A stretch of DNA of 47,012 nt from Bacteroidota bacterium (GCA_030706685.1 JAUZOA010000036.1:1-47012), one strand, 5' to 3'. Positions 1 through 8,401 are shown, numbered from the stretch's first letter. Notes: generated from the sequence alone by a model not told the origin. Program-made: numbers and translations.

Positions 1-1590
1 ATAGGGGCCAAGTACAGGGATCCTATCTTTACATTTTATCCGGGTAGTCAGGCTACCATAAATAATATTTACAATACCAACCCGAGTAATATGACCTGGC
101 CGTCAGAAGCGCCTTCGGGAATAGACCTTTATACAAACAGTATTGTGCCGGGATGGAAAAACTCATTGTTATTAGGTTCCCTGAAAGGAGGCCGTATCCT
201 GAGATTGAATTTGAATGCAGACGGGTCAGCGATAGGGCCGACCGGAACTGTCGCCGATACGAATACATTATTCCGGAGTGTAAACAGGTTCAGGGATGTG
301 GCTATTTCTCCTGATGGAAAGACAATATTCACTGTTATAGACAGTAGCTCCACTACATCTGGCCCTACCACTTCCAATCCCATTGTCAGTGCCTGCAGGG
401 GTTGTGTTCAGAAATATACTTTTCTTGGATATAATACTGGCGGTACAGCTTTCCCGACAGCGGGGTTCACCAGTACGATACCTGCTTCCATCAATATAGC
501 GCCCGGTAAAGCCAATCAATGTGAAGATGCGAACTATGTGGTGATCAATGCCGCTAACAATAACACTAACTTATGGGTGCCGATTACCGATACCAATAGT
601 AATGTGGTAGCGGAGATATATGCCAATGGTAACAACCTGGATACGGTCTGGACATCTATTTATACGAATTCCGGAACAGTCCGTGAAGATGGAGGACACC
701 GGTTATATGCCGACCGCAATCTTACCATTCATCCGAAAACGCAGCCTGCGACCAATGTCGCGATCAGGCTGTATCTCACAACTGCCGAGTTCAATGCTTT
801 AAATACGGCGACCAACACGCTTGGAGCGGGCAGTGGTATTGGCGGTAATATCAATAATGTGGGTATATTCAAGAACAGCAATAACACATGCGTTTCCACT
901 CTTACAGGAGGGCCCGCTACGGCAGTTACAATGGCAAGCAGGGGCACGCAAGGCGCACAGGGATACGTATTACAGTCAAATGCCCTTCCTTCTTTTTCAA
1001 CTTTCTATTTTGCCAACGCATCGCTTACTACGCTGCCGGTACAGATGATCTCCTTTAGCGGTAACCTGAGTAATAATGTTACTGTGCTGAACTGGACAAC
1101 CAGCAATGAAGTAAACGCACAGAATTTTGTAGTGGAAAGAAGTGAAAACGGAAGCGATTTCAGCAGCATAGGTACCGTAGCCGCCTCCGGCACTACCAGG
1201 AGCTCTACCAGTTATTCCTATACGGATAACAACGTAGCTGCTTTATCATCCACGGTCATATACTATCGTTTAAAGATTGTTGACAAAGATGGTAATTCCT
1301 CTTATTCGAATGTAATAACTGTTTCTCTCGCCGATATTGCAGGAAGAGTAACCGTATTCCCGAACCCGGTAGCCGCCGAAGCAAAAGTTACCATCGCAGC
1401 CGTTACCGACGGTATGGCTCAATGGAAGATCATAGATAATGCAGGCCGTGTTGTGATGGAAAGCACATCACAATTAAGAAAAGGCCATAATAGCATAACG
1501 ATCAATGTTGAAAAATTATCGGCCGGCAATTATTACCTGAGTGTAACTGGCGAAGGGATCGATCAGAAAGTCAAGATGCAGAAATTATAA
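1..1590 (+). CDS. PQQ-dependent sugar dehydrogenase-like T9SS secreted protein (5'-truncated)
   Basis: The reading frame is open from the first base, so the N-terminus lies outside the window and 529 residues are visible. The first part (SIDxY/GWKNSLLLGSLKGG, then SPDGKTIF) matches the C-terminal blades of the propeller in the next gene, where the equivalent text is KIPGWHESILVSPLKQDG. That makes the two genes tandem paralogues of the soluble glucose/sorbosone dehydrogenase fold. The middle (about residues 160-340) has no counterpart in the neighbour and I do not recognise it. The last roughly 185 residues are a fibronectin-like segment (LNWTTSNEVNAQNFVVERS) followed by a T9SS sorting domain opening with VFPNPV. 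Role inferred: an extracellular or surface quinoprotein oxidising sugars. The catalytic histidine region is upstream of the window, so activity cannot be judged. Confidence 0.75.
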   Translation: MGAKYRDPIFTFYPGSQATINNIYNTNPSNMTWPSEAPSGIDLYTNSIVPGWKNSLLLGSLKGGRILRLNLNADGSAIGPTGTVADTNTLFRSVNRFRDVAISPDGKTIFTVIDSSSTTSGPTTSNPIVSACRGCVQKYTFLGYNTGGTAFPTAGFTSTIPASINIAPGKANQCEDANYVVINAANNNTNLWVPITDTNSNVVAEIYANGNNLDTVWTSIYTNSGTVREDGGHRLYADRNLTIHPKTQPATNVAIRLYLTTAEFNALNTATNTLGAGSGIGGNINNVGIFKNSNNTCVSTLTGGPATAVTMASRGTQGAQGYVLQSNALPSFSTFYFANASLTTLPVQMISFSGNLSNNVTVLNWTTSNEVNAQNFVVERSENGSDFSSIGTVAASGTTRSSTSYSYTDNNVAALSSTVIYYRLKIVDKDGNSSYSNVITVSLADIAGRVTVFPNPVAAEAKVTIAAVTDGMAQWKIIDNAGRVVMESTSQLRKGHNSITINVEKLSAGNYYLSVTGEGIDQKVKMQKL

Positions 1591-1617
1591 ATTTATCTCC
1601 TGGGATTTACATACTAA

Positions 1618-1648
1618 CCCGCCCCGACTAAGTCGGGGCGGGTTTTTT
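1618..1648 (+). terminator. Rho-independent terminator
   Basis: A perfect 12-bp inverted repeat (CCCGCCCCGACT / AGTCGGGGCGGG) separated by one base is followed by TTTTTTAT. It sits 28 bases after the stop of the first sugar-dehydrogenase-like gene and separates it from its paralogue, so the two are probably transcribed independently. Confidence 0.85.
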
Positions 1649-1809
1649 ATTTTGCCCAATAATAGTAATTCATCTATCAGGGGAACAGCATTTATACATA
1701 AGGGAATAGGGGTTAACACCGGGAATTTGTGCAGAAATAGCCAAGTCATTTGCTATAACCAGGTTTTTTAATATTTTTTCTCTACCTAATTCACCTAATT
1801 CTGAGTCCA

Positions 1810-3732
1810 ATGAAAAAGCCCATTTATTTCCTGTTGCTTTTTATTGCATTGAAAGCATCAGCCCAGTCAGAAACATTTTCAAAACGTACTGTGATCTCAG
1901 GCTTAAATGCAGCCTGGGAAGTAGTATATGGCCCTAATGATTCCTTATGGGTCACTGAAAATAAAGCCTACCTGATATCGAGGATCAATATTGCCAATGG
2001 GGTAAAGACAACCCTGGTCGATCTCCGTGCCACCGATCCTTCCATCAACTTTACCAGTGCAAGCGGCACACAACCACAGGGTGGATTGATGGGATTGGCA
2101 TTGCATCCGAACCTGTATTCATCCGACCCTCTTGTACGTGCAGCCAAGCCATGGGTCTATGCAGTGTATGTTTACCTGAGAAATTCTTGCCCCGGTACCA
2201 ACACTTCCTGTGTGTTCACCACAAAGATTGTCAGGTTCACGTATAGCGGTAATACATTATCCAGTCCCGTAATTGTATTGGATAATATTCCGGGCAGCAG
2301 CGATCATAATTCGGGGCGACTGATCATTGGCCCGACGATTGAGCCCGGGTCCGATGCGGCTCATACACAGTACAGGCTTTATTATACTGTAGGTGATATG
2401 GGCGCCGGCCAGTTCTTAAATACAACCCGTACAGAAAACGCGCAGAACGTTGATGTGATGGAAGGTAAAGTGTTGCGGATAAATACAGAGAGTGATGGCG
2501 ACGCAGGTTTGGATGCCTGGGTACCCAATGATAATCCATTTTATACTTCAGGTTCTGTTACACCGCGTGATTATGTTTATTCATTAGGTCATCGCAATCC
2601 GCAGGGTCTTGTATGGGGAACTGCAGGCGGTGTAAACAGGCTCTTTAGTTCAGAACAACAGGACAGGAGCGATGATGAGATCAATGTAATCGTACCCGGA
2701 AAAAATTATGGATGGGACAAAGTCACCGGTGTTTGTGACGGCAATGTAAATGGTTTCAAAATAGGACAGACTACCAGTGCCAATGAACAGGCTTTTTGTA
2801 CGGTGCCCGCCAACAATTATGTTGACCCCATCTTTGCTACGTTTACAGAAACCGCGGCCAATATGGCGGCCCTGTTTGCTCAAACGGATAATAGCTTATG
2901 GCCAACGATTGCCAGTTCTTCTATTGATTTTTATAGCCAGACCAAAATACCGGGCTGGCATGAATCCATCCTCGTATCACCACTCAAGCAGGATGGGGTT
3001 TACAGGTTATTGCCCAACTCCTCGGCGACGGGTGTCGTTACCCTGCCAAACGGGACGGATACGATTACTTATTTCCACGGCGATGGTAACCGTATCCGGC
3101 GTATACGGATTGCGCCGGACGGGTTGAGATTTTATGTAGCAAGAGATGCCGGTACGATCATGGAGTATACCTACACCGGGATAACCCTGCCTTCTCACTT
3201 CCTGAGCTTTGATGGAAAATTAATAAGCAGCGGTGTGGCAGAACTTACATGGGAAGCCGTGACGGACGAACAGCATGATCATTTCGAAGTGGAAAGGTCA
3301 TCCGATGGAAATACATTTATCAGCCTGGGAAAAACTGTCGCCGCCCCGCCCTATAAGTTTATTGACGCATCGGTGCAGGCAGGCAATAACTTTTACCGGG
3401 TAAAACAAGTGAATAAAGACGGAAAAGCGATCTACAGTAATGAAATAAAAATTGTGTACGATCCGGCAAAGGCTGTTGTTACAACCTATCCTAACCCTGT
3501 ACCTGATTACCTGGATATAAAAATATCTGCTGTTAAAAGAACCCAGGTAAGTATTACATTGACAGGTATTGAAGGAAAAGTGATGTACAAAAAGACCAGC
3601 TTTTTCGATCCCGGTACCAATGATCTGAAAATAGACATGCAGAAAATGTCTTCACAGGTGTATATATTAAACATACTGGACAATACTAATAAGGAAGTAT
3701 TACTCACGCAAAAACTATTGAAACTTCAATAA
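1810..3732 (+). CDS. Secreted PQQ-dependent sugar dehydrogenase with T9SS sorting domain
   Basis: 640 residues. A signal peptide (MKKPIYFLLLFIALKASAQS) leads into a six-bladed propeller of the soluble PQQ glucose dehydrogenase/sorbosone dehydrogenase family. Visible family motifs are SDHNSGRL (H166, position of the general base), LGHRNPQGLVWG (H261) and SEQQDRSDDEINVIVPGKNY before GWDKVTG. The family oxidises aldoses to lactones with PQQ and calcium. After the propeller (about residue 460) comes a fibronectin-like segment (LTWEAVTDEQHDHFEVERSS) and a T9SS C-terminal domain with TYPNPVPDYL. Expected location is the outer surface or medium. The start is the only Met ahead of the signal peptide. 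It lies 77 residues' worth of bases (219 nt) behind the previous gene's stop and beyond its terminator. Confidence 0.85.
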   Translation: MKKPIYFLLLFIALKASAQSETFSKRTVISGLNAAWEVVYGPNDSLWVTENKAYLISRINIANGVKTTLVDLRATDPSINFTSASGTQPQGGLMGLALHPNLYSSDPLVRAAKPWVYAVYVYLRNSCPGTNTSCVFTTKIVRFTYSGNTLSSPVIVLDNIPGSSDHNSGRLIIGPTIEPGSDAAHTQYRLYYTVGDMGAGQFLNTTRTENAQNVDVMEGKVLRINTESDGDAGLDAWVPNDNPFYTSGSVTPRDYVYSLGHRNPQGLVWGTAGGVNRLFSSEQQDRSDDEINVIVPGKNYGWDKVTGVCDGNVNGFKIGQTTSANEQAFCTVPANNYVDPIFATFTETAANMAALFAQTDNSLWPTIASSSIDFYSQTKIPGWHESILVSPLKQDGVYRLLPNSSATGVVTLPNGTDTITYFHGDGNRIRRIRIAPDGLRFYVARDAGTIMEYTYTGITLPSHFLSFDGKLISSGVAELTWEAVTDEQHDHFEVERSSDGNTFISLGKTVAAPPYKFIDASVQAGNNFYRVKQVNKDGKAIYSNEIKIVYDPAKAVVTTYPNPVPDYLDIKISAVKRTQVSITLTGIEGKVMYKKTSFFDPGTNDLKIDMQKMSSQVYILNILDNTNKEVLLTQKLLKLQ

Positions 3733-3771
3733 GTAACCATAGCTATGGCTGTAGTCATCTATGGCTCACTC

Positions 3772-3848
3772 ATATCATATCCGTACCAAGTCCGTACCAA
3801 GTCCGTTGATCAACGGACTTGGTACGGACTTGGTATGGACTTCCTGTT
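3772..3848. repeat. 60-bp near-perfect palindrome built from 11-bp units
   Basis: Positions 3780-3839 fold into a 30-bp stem with no unpaired loop beyond the palindromic centre GTTGATCAAC; the only imperfection is one G-T pair (3783/3836). The arms are repeats of an 11-bp unit: GTACCAAGTCC at 3783 and 3794, and GACTTGGTACG/GACTTGGTATG at 3816 and 3827, with the phase continuing to 3838. No U-run follows, so it is not a classic terminator. It lies about 50 bases downstream of the sugar dehydrogenase stop, after a smaller palindrome CCATAGCTATGG (3737-3748). Confidence 0.85.
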
Positions 3849-4031
3849 GGTTTGGCAGGGTTGTCTTATACTAAAATAGCTTTTTAGCAAAGCTTTGAGC
3901 TGGGAGAAAATACAGCGGCAGTGAGAAACATGCGTCTTGATTAATCCTGCTTCGCGACCGATCACGGGGCTATAGTGATCGGCAAGCTACAGGAGACGGT
4001 TAACGGCGGGCTTTTAGTTATTTTTGCGGGA

Positions 4032-4784
4032 ATGTACACGTTAAAAAAATCTCTAGGCCAGCATTTCCTGAAAGATGAGAATATTTCCCGGAAAATCGTT
4101 GCCGTACTGCAACAAAGACCCTTTTCCCGGTTACTGGAAGTGGGCCCGGGAGCCGGCGCTTTGACAAAATATTTAATGCAAATAGAGGGGATTGATTTCA
4201 AGGCCGCCGAACTGGATGAGGAGAAAGTTGATTTTTTGCTAAAGACATACCCCGCTCTCCGGGGAAAGATCATTCATCAAAATTTCCTGGACATTCAAAA
4301 ACCTTTTGAAGGGATGTTTACGGTGATCGGAAATTTTCCTTATAATATTTCGACACAAATACTTTTCAGGATACTGGAATGGAAAGAGAGTGTGGAATGC
4401 ATGATCGGTATGTTTCAGAAAGAAGTAGCCATGCGGATCGCTTCCGGGGAGGGTAATAAAACCTATGGCGTCACCAGCATACTGGTACAGGCTTTTTTTG
4501 ATGTGGAATACCTTTTTGATGTACCGGAGAAATGTTTTACCCCGCCTCCCAAAGTTAAAAGCAGCGTTATTCGTCTTTTGCCTAAAAAAACACCGGTAAA
4601 GATAAAAAGTGAAAAACAATTATTTCTCCTGGTAAAAACCGCATTCAACCAGCGGCGTAAAACAACCAGGAACGCGGTAAAAAATTTATTTGATGCAGCA
4701 ATTTTGAAGGATTCTTTGTTTGATAAAAGAGCCGAACAGTTAAGTGTGCAGCAGTTTGCTGATCTTACATTTAAAATGCGATAA
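4032..4784 (+). CDS. rsmA: 16S rRNA (adenine1518-N6/adenine1519-N6)-dimethyltransferase
   Basis: 250 residues from ATG at 4032. This start is chosen because [18 protein letters not shown] is the family N-terminus; an in-frame ATG 57 bases upstream would add an unconserved extension. RsmA/KsgA uses SAM to dimethylate two adjacent adenines near the 3' end of 16S rRNA during small-subunit maturation. Visible are the SAM loop [13 protein letters not shown], the acidic residue [11 protein letters not shown] and the catalytic NFPYNIS (motif IV, N-F-P-Y). The C-terminal part has [15 protein letters not shown]. Length is normal. A perfect -7-type hexamer TATTTTTG ends six bases before the ATG, which would give a very short or absent leader. 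The next gene starts 14 bases after the stop, suggesting one transcript. Confidence 0.95.
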   Translation: MYTLKKSLGQHFLKDENISRKIVAVLQQRPFSRLLEVGPGAGALTKYLMQIEGIDFKAAELDEEKVDFLLKTYPALRGKIIHQNFLDIQKPFEGMFTVIGNFPYNISTQILFRILEWKESVECMIGMFQKEVAMRIASGEGNKTYGVTSILVQAFFDVEYLFDVPEKCFTPPPKVKSSVIRLLPKKTPVKIKSEKQLFLLVKTAFNQRRKTTRNAVKNLFDAAILKDSLFDKRAEQLSVQQFADLTFKMR

Positions 4785-4798
4785 ACCAGGAACTGGAT

Positions 4799-5725
4799 AT
4801 GAAGAAAGCAATCATTACGGGTAACGCGCATAACTATCTTCCGGAACAACTAAGGATGAGAGGGTATGAAGTCATATACAATCCGCAAATATCTTATGAT
4901 GAGCTTTCAGCGATCATTCATGAGGCGGAAGGGCTGATCGTTACAACCAGGTTGCCGGTAGACAAAGCTTTACTCGATAAAGCATCCCGTTTAAAATGGC
5001 TGGCCCGTCTTGGCAGTGGCATGGAGCTGATTGATCTGCCTTACCTGGAAAGTAAACATATCAAATGGATAAGCAGCCCGGAAGGCAACAGGGATGCAGT
5101 GGCCGAGCATGTCCTGGGGTTATTGCTGAACCTGATGAATCATATTCACCTTTCCTTTGATGAAATAAAAAAAGGATTATGGCGCAGGGAACAGAACCGG
5201 GGAGTAGAACTAAGCGGGAAAACAGTTGGAATAATCGGCTTTGGAAATACCGGCAGCGCTTTTGCCAGGTTATTGAAACCATTTGAAGTAACGGTACTGG
5301 CTTATGATAAATATAAATTCGGGTTCAGCGCCGATTATATAAAAGAAGCCAGCCTGGAGCAAATAGGCCGCTACGCAGACGTTGTCAGTTTTCATGTACC
5401 GCTGACCGATGAAACCTTTCACATGGCGGATGCCGCTTTTTTTAATTCATTGCAGCAAAAGCCTTTTTTCCTGAATGCTTCAAGAGGTAAAGTAGTGAAT
5501 ACGGCTGACCTGATCACGGCACTTAAAGAGAACAAGATCGCCGGCGCGGCATTGGATGTATTGGAAAATGAAAAACTGGATTCTTATTCCGGGGAAGAAA
5601 AAAAACAGTTAACCTGGTTGCTGGATCAGCCCAATGTAATCATTACTCCGCATATAGCCGGTTATAGCCACGAAGCTTCTTATAAAATGGCGAAAATACT
5701 GGTAGATAAAATATTCAATAGTTAG
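4799..5725 (+). CDS. D-isomer 2-hydroxyacid dehydrogenase (phosphoglycerate-dehydrogenase-like)
   Basis: 308 residues, about the length of a catalytic-plus-NAD-domain enzyme without the ACT regulatory domain of long SerA forms. The NAD-binding motif [16 protein letters not shown] lies near residue 145. The catalytic Arg is in [10 protein letters not shown], the Glu in [10 protein letters not shown] and the His in PHIAGYSHE, so the active site is complete. The family reduces 2-oxoacids or oxidises D-2-hydroxyacids. The exact substrate (3-phosphoglycerate, glyoxylate, hydroxypyruvate or another) cannot be read from sequence. It lies 14 bases behind rsmA, but this pairing does not reveal the substrate. 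Confidence 0.85.
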   Translation: MKKAIITGNAHNYLPEQLRMRGYEVIYNPQISYDELSAIIHEAEGLIVTTRLPVDKALLDKASRLKWLARLGSGMELIDLPYLESKHIKWISSPEGNRDAVAEHVLGLLLNLMNHIHLSFDEIKKGLWRREQNRGVELSGKTVGIIGFGNTGSAFARLLKPFEVTVLAYDKYKFGFSADYIKEASLEQIGRYADVVSFHVPLTDETFHMADAAFFNSLQQKPFFLNASRGKVVNTADLITALKENKIAGAALDVLENEKLDSYSGEEKKQLTWLLDQPNVIITPHIAGYSHEASYKMAKILVDKIFNS

Positions 5726-5867
5726 AACCGGGATTGAAAAGGATTTTACCTGGTTTATTATATTAATAATGGCAATGATATAGCAAATGGGCGAAGTATA
5801 AAAAATTACGCCTTTTTGGGTAATATCTAATTTTCAATTTAATTGGTTTTTCAAGGAAAGTTTGATA

Positions 5868-6047
5868 ATGCTATTTCCTATTCTGTTTGGTTCGTGTAAA
5901 TCTTCTGAAAAGAACAATTTCGCCCGGAATCAGGCAAAAGCTGCAAAAGATAGTTTAGTGTTATTACGAGAAATTGACAGGCTTTATGAAAAAATAAAAA
6001 AAGATTGTTTGCCATCAGGGGAAATGTATAAAGTTGGAAAGTATTAA
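5868..6047 (+). CDS. Small predicted lipoprotein
   Basis: About 59 residues from ATG 5868, preceded by AAGGAAAG at 5853-5860; a TTG six bases upstream is an alternative start. A short hydrophobic N-terminus ends in LFGSC, a plausible lipobox with Cys as residue 10, which would make an unusually short signal. The remainder is charged and helical (ARNQAKAAKDSLVLLREIDRL). I do not recognise a family. It marks the beginning of an AT-rich stretch and converges on the minus-strand gene at 6063. It could be a fragment of a longer gene. Confidence 0.45.
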   Translation: MLFPILFGSCKSSEKNNFARNQAKAAKDSLVLLREIDRLYEKIKKDCLPSGEMYKVGKY

Positions 6048-6062
6048 AATATTCGTTCTATA

Positions 6063-6833
6063 TTAAAATGTACATTTTCCGGATTTCTCGTACCATTTAT
6101 ACGCCGATTTTCCAAAGATTGCAAGAATATCAAGCGGAGCGCCTACATCTATTGAATCTTTAACACATTGAGCCAAAAGCAAATCTTTTATTCCTTCTTG
6201 AAATGATTTCCCCACCCAAAATTTTGATTGTTTCAATAAGTTTTCCGTAGTATCAGTATGCCCCATAATGACAAAATTAGGAGTATCCGGTAGTGTTAAA
6301 AATTTAATGGTAGAATCTTTTACAATTACAGGTTTTGTTTTGTCGCTTATCATTTTAAATTCAATATCTATTATTTTAGGAATACTATCTTCAAACCCAT
6401 AAAATGCTGCCCGAAAACTTTCTAATTCTTTATAATAATGTTCAAAGTCAAGAGGACTTTTTACTCTTATATTTTCTAAATATTTTCTTCTGGCTTCCTT
6501 TTCGGCCAATGCAAAAGTCTCTGCTGCTTGAACAATAGATTTTCCGTTGGTTATACAAGTTTCAGCTATTGAATAAGAAGGGTCAACATCAAATCCAGAA
6601 GCAGAAAAATATAGATTTCCGTATTTTCTAATTTTACATACAGTATCATATTTAAGAACATCAATAAAATGTCCATTAGTTGTAAGATGGAAAACCCGTC
6701 TCGTATCAGCACCTACACAAATACCTCCTTTAATTCGGCCAATAATAATGCAAGTTCCATCTGAATATTTTGTGTCAAAAGGAATCTTTAATGAATTTAT
6801 TGTTGATAATAAAGGGATTAAAAAGTAAAGCAT
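6063..6833 (-). CDS. Proteasome-beta-like Ntn-hydrolase superfamily protein (candidate)
   Basis: 256 residues. The N-terminus is hydrophobic (MLYFLIPLLSTINSL), suggesting export. After it, DGTCIIIGRIKGGICVGADTR has the layout of the first strands of proteasome beta subunits. If T27 is the nucleophile (Thr1), D43 falls exactly where Asp17 is expected. K67 in DTVCKIRKYGNLYFSASG aligns with Lys33 if an eight-residue insertion is allowed. A later MGHTDTTENLL and the C-terminal GAPLDILAI fit the remaining sheet loosely. Proteasome/HslV-type enzymes cleave peptides after removing the residues before Thr1, so cleavage after G26 would expose the nucleophile here. The assignment is from pattern matching only. 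The gene is clearly richer in A+T than the flanking core genes and sits beside an IS remnant, suggesting acquisition. Confidence 0.5.
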   Translation of the reverse strand: MLYFLIPLLSTINSLKIPFDTKYSDGTCIIIGRIKGGICVGADTRRVFHLTTNGHFIDVLKYDTVCKIRKYGNLYFSASGFDVDPSYSIAETCITNGKSIVQAAETFALAEKEARRKYLENIRVKSPLDFEHYYKELESFRAAFYGFEDSIPKIIDIEFKMISDKTKPVIVKDSTIKFLTLPDTPNFVIMGHTDTTENLLKQSKFWVGKSFQEGIKDLLLAQCVKDSIDVGAPLDILAIFGKSAYKWYEKSGKCTF

Positions 6834-6867
6834 AATTAGAGGGTTTTATGTATCTATGTGAAGATAT

Positions 6868-6890
6868 AAAAAAGCCCCTATTCTGGGGCT
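6868..6890 (-). terminator. Terminator of the transposase remnant
   Basis: On the minus strand the stop codon of the transposase fragment lies inside the hairpin AGCCCC-AGAATA-GGGGCT (6873-6890), followed by a U-run read from 6868-6873. It is a compact stop-plus-terminator arrangement, consistent with the end of an IS transposase gene. Confidence 0.65.
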
Positions 6891-7063
6891 TCTGTTTGTT
6901 GATCTGCTATAAGGTCTTTGTATTTTAATCGGGCTGCATTAGCGTTCTTAATGGTAGTAGTAAACCTCTCATTGGTTGCGTCTTTCCGGGTATTATACCT
7001 GTATGCAAACTCGATGCTGTACCTGTGCAAATGTTTCGGGGAAACCTTGACGACTGGTAACTG
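6878..7063 (-). pseudogene. IS1595-family (ISXO2-like) transposase, C-terminal fragment
   Basis: Read on the minus strand, the frame ends at 6878 and stays open for 61 codons back to 7063, where a TGA blocks it. The text VSPKHLHRYSIEFAYRYNTR is characteristic of the end of the DDE domain in ISXO2-like (IS1595 family) transposases. It is followed by RKDATNERFTTTIKNA, as in that family. The N-terminal three quarters, including the catalytic residues, are absent. The element is therefore dead. Terminal inverted repeats were not identified with confidence. Confidence 0.7.
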
Positions 7064-7172
7064 TCAATTTAATGAACCGCTGCAAAGGGATAGAAGTGTT
7101 CTATTCGCAGAAAAGATTGAGAAGTTAATGGAAGCGGCCTATATTCTCAACTCAAAAAAGGAAAAGCCGTAA
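7064..7172 (+). pseudogene. 3' end of a truncated small gene
   Basis: The plus frame ending at TAA 7170-7172 reads RSVLFAEKIEKLMEAAYILN and a lysine-rich tail, which looks like real helical coding sequence. Upstream of about 7064 the same frame merely runs antisense to the transposase fragment, so the original 5' end appears to have been replaced at that junction. The next small ORF starts nine bases after the stop. I do not recognise the family. Confidence 0.3.
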
Positions 7173-7181
7173 ATTTGGTAC

Positions 7182-7319
7182 ATGGAAAAAGCATCAAAAA
7201 AGACCCCTAAGCCAAGATCCCACAAATACGACCCCCCACTGGCTATAAAAGGCACGTTTAAGGATGTATTCAAGGTTGTAAAAAAGAACAAAGAAGACAA
7301 AAGCAAATCTAATAAATAG
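7182..7319 (+). CDS. Small lysine-rich protein (45 aa)
   Basis: ATG 7182 to TAG 7317-7319. The product is basic and begins MEKASKKTPKPRSHKYDPPL, then continues AIKGTFKDVFKVVKKNKEDK. Short basic proteins with a KYDPP/GTF pattern are familiar to me from Bacteroidota mobile regions, but I cannot name the family or function. It is five bases upstream of the next small gene and nine downstream of the truncated one, so the three could form a mini-operon. It is short enough to be missed by gene callers. Confidence 0.45.
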   Translation: MEKASKKTPKPRSHKYDPPLAIKGTFKDVFKVVKKNKEDKSKSNK

Positions 7320-7324
7320 GTGTA

Positions 7325-7528
7325 ATGCCTACTTCAAAAAATGATTATACTGGATGCTTGCTTTTTGTGGTTATTACCACTATAATTCTACTAATTATTT
7401 TTACAAACGTAGGGGCTGGCCTTATAGGAAAATATCTGAATAAGAACCCCGAACAAGCGTGGTGGGCTTTACCTTGGGCAATAATCGGAGTTATTATCTA
7501 CAAAGTCATGACCCGAAAAAAGGGTTAA
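7325..7528 (+). CDS. Small membrane protein (67 aa)
   Basis: ATG 7325 lies five bases after the stop of the preceding 45-residue ORF, suggesting coupled translation. Two hydrophobic segments are visible: LLFVVITTIILLIIFTNVGA (about residues 12-31) and ALPWAIIGVIIYKVM (about 48-62), with a positively charged TRKKG end. No family recognised. It is AT-rich like its neighbours. Confidence 0.5.
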   Translation: MPTSKNDYTGCLLFVVITTIILLIIFTNVGAGLIGKYLNKNPEQAWWALPWAIIGVIIYKVMTRKKG

Positions 7529-7633
7529 ATTTTATCTATCGCCCATTTCCTATATAGTTGCCATAATTAATAATAAATAATTAGCCAGTTAAAAAAATAT
7601 GCGCTTTAATCATAGTAATGAATGGGGAAAATA

Positions 7634-7921
7634 TTACCTCCAGTGCCCGCGTCGCCAGTACCATCCATTATTTCTTGATTCCCAGCTACCGCCTATCCAC
7701 ACCCTGTTTCGGTTGCGTACCCAGTGTCCTTCACGCCAATGATAATGACCGTCACGGACTATCCAATCTCCTTCTATCCATATATAACCGGGGCCGGGAG
7801 AAACAGGTCTGACATATACAGGCGGCGATGGACGGTCAGATACAGTTATTTCCATGGGTCCGCATGAATAAAAAATAAAGGGGGTCGTTGTGAGGAGGCA
7901 GGCAAACAAAATCTTTTTCAT
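7634..7921 (-). CDS. YXWXXGXW-repeat lipoprotein
   Basis: 95 residues. A signal peptide with lipobox FIFYSC (MKKILFACLLTTTPFIFYSC) predicts lipidation at Cys20. The body carries repeated aromatic/glycine units: GYIWIEGDW, HYHWREGHW, RVWIGGSW and GWYWRRGHW. This is the WXXGXW repeat family of small bacterial envelope proteins, whose biochemical role is unknown. The gene is isolated, with a repeat-rich non-coding stretch upstream of it. Confidence 0.8.
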   Translation of the reverse strand: MKKILFACLLTTTPFIFYSCGPMEITVSDRPSPPVYVRPVSPGPGYIWIEGDWIVRDGHYHWREGHWVRNRNRVWIGGSWESRNNGWYWRRGHWR

Positions 7922-8125
7922 GGTCTGTTTTCTTTAATTGAATTAAAAAAAGGAAGCCAATAATTATGCCATCGGAAAAATATATTTTAACTGGTTTTTA
8001 ATAAGCCCGGATAAAAGTTTCAGATGCAATAATGTCCGGTTTGAAAATAGCTGGTAAGGCGGTAAGTTGTAATTAACAATTCGTTTTTTATCGTCTTCCC
8101 TACTTCCCGGCAAATTGATACATTA

Positions 8126-8401
8126 CCCGGGATACGGGTAGTGTACCAGTTTGGTTTCTCGCAGCGTTCGCAGCGGCCTGGCGACGCAACGAACATTGCT
8201 CCGTTGGATCGTCGCGTGAAATATATTTTCAAACTGTATATTACCGGGATACGGTAGTGGGTCAGTTTGAAATATGTCCACTGAGAACCGCAGAGATAAA
8301 GAGCGCCACAGAGAGACTATCATGAGTCCTCTGAGATTCTCTGTTTCTCCGCGGTTCTCTGTGGCCCATATAAGTATTGAAACTGACCCACTACCCGGGA
8401 T
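8126..8401. repeat. Repeat-filled spacer with large imperfect inverted repeat
   Basis: The 594 bases between the WxxGxW gene and greA hold no convincing gene. A 16-bp perfect pair (GGTAGTGGGTCAGTTT at 8253-8268, complement at 8380-8395) encloses a longer imperfect inverted repeat: CCACTGAGAACCGCAGAGA on the left, and CCGCGGTTCTCTGTGG on the right. A further degenerate direct copy of the outer part (ACCCGGGATACGGGTAGTG) begins near 8127. Purine-rich CACAGAGA/GAACCGC hairpins of this type are widespread dispersed repeats in bacterial genomes. The function of this one is unknown. Confidence 0.7.

Noticed and set aside
3780-3839. The 30-bp palindrome as a terminator
   Set aside because: There is no U-run beyond either arm.
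6918-7172. 84-residue plus-strand ORF as an intact gene
   Set aside because: Its first two thirds are antisense to the convincing IS1595 transposase remnant; only the last part looks coding.
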